NCBI GenBank assembly: GCA_964428745.1
Contig: CAYRYZ010000032.1
Location: forward strand, 1 to 17,260
Direction of reading: 5' to 3'
DNA from: GCA-002713455 sp964428745
Lineage (GTDB): Bacteria > Fidelibacterota > Marinisomatia > Marinisomatales > TCS55
DNA length: 17,260 bases
A program made the position numbers and the translations under genes. Shown here piece after piece: positions 15,580 through 17,260 of the stretch (positions within the stretch are counted from its first letter, which is position 1; every line of letters begins with the position of its first letter). The notes under the pieces were generated by a model, which was not told where the DNA came from, did not search any database, and saw only the letters and a list, made by a program, of their open reading frames with translations.

Positions 15580-17016
15580 TTATTCTTTTATCTTAGAAGC
15601 GAAATCTACTATATAGTCCCAAGTTTCTTTTAAATGTTCAATGCTCGATGTTATAGCACCTATCGAGAAGCGAATAACATACTGATTATTTAACTTGGTA
15701 TGAGTCATATACATTTTCCCGCTCTCATTCATTTTATTAAGTAGTCTCTCGTTGAATTGATCTCCATTTTTATGACGGAAACAAATTAATGTTAGAGGAA
15801 CTGGTGCAATAATTTCAAAATTTGGATTTTTGTCTATCCATTTTTTCAATTCTTGTGTATTTCTCATGTGCTCATGTATGTATTCTTGAAGTCCAGTAAT
15901 TCCATAGTAGTTAATTACGTTCCACAACTTTAAAGCGCGGAATCTTCTTCCCAAGGGAATGCCCCAATCCCGAAAATCAAATACAGTTTGTGATTCTGTA
16001 GCTTTATTTTTCAAATATTCAGGCAATATTGTCATAGCATCAATTAATAATTCACGTTTAGCAACATAAAAAACGCTACAGTCAAAATTAGTTAGCATCC
16101 ATTTATGAGGGTTAAAAGTATAACTATCAGCATAGTCAACGCCATTATTGATAAATCTATATTCTGGACAAAGTGCTGCCGGACCAGCCATTGCTGCATC
16201 GACATGAAGCCAAATCCCAAATTCTTTACATATCAAACCAATCTCTTCTACAGGATCAATTGCAGTGCTTGATGTTGTACCGACTGTTGCACATACATAT
16301 GATGGTTGGAGACCATTATCTATATCCTGTAAGATTAATTTTCTTAGATGGTTTACATCCATAGCAAAAGAATCATCTACATCAACGAGTCTTAGGTTGT
16401 TTTTGCCGATTCCTGCTATTTTTACGGCCTTTTCTATAGATGAGTGAGCCTGAGATGATGTATAGACAGTTAATTTGTGATTATAGCCATTTTTATTTAT
16501 TTCACCTTTAGATGCTTTTTCTCGTGCAGCAATTAAAGCAACCAAGCTTGAACTTGAGGCCGTGTCTTGTAAAACACCGCCTCCGATTGTGGTAGATTTA
16601 AATTTTTGTGGTAGATCCATCATATCCACTAGCCAATCTAAAACATGAGACTCTAATTCAGTAGCTGAAGGACTGGTGACCCAGTTCATTCCATTGATTC
16701 CTAGCCCTGTTGAAATCAAGTCTCCAAGGATTGCAGGTCCACTAGTTGCACAAGGGAAGAATGCATGGAAATTTGGAGATTGCCAATGAGTAATTCCTGG
16801 CATCATGGTATTCATATCTTTAAGAATTTCTTCATATTGTCTTCCCTTTTGTGGAGGGTGGTCAGGGAGCATAGATCTAATCTCTCCTGGTTTTACTTTT
16901 GGGAAAACTGGATAGTCTTCAATATGATCATAGTAATTGGCGATCCAGTCCACAGTTTTATACCCTGCTTTTCGGAATTCTTCTGTTGTCATATGAAGTT
17001 TTGATTTTTTATTCAT
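15580..17016 (-). CDS. PLP-dependent aromatic-L-amino-acid decarboxylase family (group II)
   Basis: This 478-residue cytoplasmic enzyme is a fold-type I PLP decarboxylase close to DOPA/tyrosine/tryptophan decarboxylases. It shows the family landmarks: 'MTTEEFRKAGYKTVDWIANYY' at the start, 'HWQSPNFHAFFPC' and 'SPSATELESHVLDWL' in the substrate region, 'GGGVLQDTASSSSLVALIAAR', 'SQAHSSIEKA' with His191 (stacks on PLP), 'HVDAAMAGPA' with Asp273 (pairs with the pyridine N) and 'NPHKWML' with Lys305 (Schiff base). These positions agree within a residue or two with mammalian AADC, and the length is standard, so the gene is intact. Expected products are CO2 and aromatic amines such as tyramine, tryptamine or phenethylamine; the exact substrate cannot be read. 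The start could also be the Met at residue 9. It is convergent with the VOC gene and divergent from a second PLP enzyme. Confidence 0.9.
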   Translation of the reverse strand: MNKKSKLHMTTEEFRKAGYKTVDWIANYYDHIEDYPVFPKVKPGEIRSMLPDHPPQKGRQYEEILKDMNTMMPGITHWQSPNFHAFFPCATSGPAILGDLISTGLGINGMNWVTSPSATELESHVLDWLVDMMDLPQKFKSTTIGGGVLQDTASSSSLVALIAAREKASKGEINKNGYNHKLTVYTSSQAHSSIEKAVKIAGIGKNNLRLVDVDDSFAMDVNHLRKLILQDIDNGLQPSYVCATVGTTSSTAIDPVEEIGLICKEFGIWLHVDAAMAGPAALCPEYRFINNGVDYADSYTFNPHKWMLTNFDCSVFYVAKRELLIDAMTILPEYLKNKATESQTVFDFRDWGIPLGRRFRALKLWNVINYYGITGLQEYIHEHMRNTQELKKWIDKNPNFEIIAPVPLTLICFRHKNGDQFNERLLNKMNESGKMYMTHTKLNNQYVIRFSIGAITSSIEHLKETWDYIVDFASKIKE

Positions 17017-17067
17017 AATGTGCCTTAAATAATATGATTTTATTTACGTTCGAATTTAGATTTGACC

Positions 17068-17260
17068 ATGGTAACACTAAAAGATATTGCATCTGCACAT
17101 GATCGCATACGTGAATTTATACATCGGACGCCCGTTTTAACTAACAAGAGTCTCAATGAATTAACCGGTGCCGAACTCTTTTTTAAATGCGATAATTTTC
17201 AAAAAGCTGGATCATTTAAGATAAGAGGTGCAACAAATACTGTTGAATTATTATCTCAGG
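17068..17260 (+). CDS. threonine dehydratase / serine racemase-type PLP enzyme, N-terminal fragment
   Basis: An ATG-started frame runs off the right edge after 64 complete codons. It reads as the N-terminus of fold-type II PLP enzymes of the threonine dehydratase, serine racemase and 3-hydroxyaspartate ammonia-lyase group. 'AHDRIREFIHRTPVLTNKSLNELTG' is followed by 'FFKCDNFQKAGSFKIRGA', in which Lys51 of SFK would hold PLP. The wording resembles the serine racemase/hydroxyaspartate dehydratase side more than biosynthetic IlvA, but the fragment cannot decide. No Shine-Dalgarno is visible. About 51 bases separate it from the divergent decarboxylase, so both promoters must lie in that AT-rich spacer. 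It adds another amino-acid-converting enzyme to the locus. Confidence 0.8.
   Translation, partial: MVTLKDIASAHDRIREFIHRTPVLTNKSLNELTGAELFFKCDNFQKAGSFKIRGATNTVELLSQ

Noticed and set aside
1..17260. CRISPR arrays, tRNA/rRNA genes, insertion sequences, prophage or defence genes
   Set aside because: I found no regularly spaced repeats, cloverleaf-like sequences, transposase motifs, terminal inverted repeats or nuclease/defence domains.

Overview
The window is an AT-rich bacterial scaffold with two 100-N gaps, dense short-spaced genes, several lipoproteins, and a SusC/SusD pair. SusC/SusD, signal peptides ending in 'AQ' and weak Shine-Dalgarno sites point to the Bacteroidota/FCB side of the tree. 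A marine uncultivated lineage such as Marinimicrobia (SAR406) is my best guess, but no rRNA or marker gene here settles it. The exact 100-N gaps, one flanked by a duplicated 55-base overlap, suggest a short-read genome or metagenome assembly.

Layout. The left edge (3-230) holds the C-terminus of an NhaC-type Na+/H+ antiporter. A SusC-like TonB-dependent transporter (329-3607) and its SusD-like lipoprotein (3623-5065) follow, closed by a perfect-stem intrinsic terminator (5097-5128). A second plus-strand unit carries a secreted sortilin/VPS10-like Asp-box propeller protein (5159-8134), a DASS/SLC13 transporter (8131-9471) and an N-formylglutamate-amidohydrolase-like lipoprotein (9471-10481), joined by 4-base and 1-base overlaps. 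A minus-strand alpha/beta-hydrolase lipoprotein converges on it.

Divergent from that hydrolase is a tight plus-strand operon (11503-15576): a DUF1611/DgcN-type protein, a gamma-glutamyltransferase-family lipoprotein (split only by an assembly artefact), an enolase-superfamily dipeptide/N-acyl-Glu epimerase (DgcA/AEE-like, with a gap over its active site), and a methylmalonyl-CoA-epimerase-like VOC protein. Convergent to it is an aromatic-L-amino-acid-decarboxylase-family enzyme (15580-17016, minus), and divergent from that is the start of a threonine dehydratase/serine racemase-type PLP enzyme (17068 to the edge).

Working together (inference): the genes look like a scavenging locus for peptide or amino-acid-derived nutrients. 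Outer-membrane import would be by SusCD. Extracytoplasmic lipoprotein hydrolases (GGT-fold, N-acyl-Glu amidohydrolase-like, esterase-like) would trim substrates, and a DASS carrier would import acidic products. The DUF1611 plus epimerase pair would convert D-glutamate or D-Glu-containing peptides to the L form. The GGT-family protein keeps its catalytic Thr and oxyanion glycines but appears to have lost the residues that hold the gamma-glutamyl group, so its substrate may be new.
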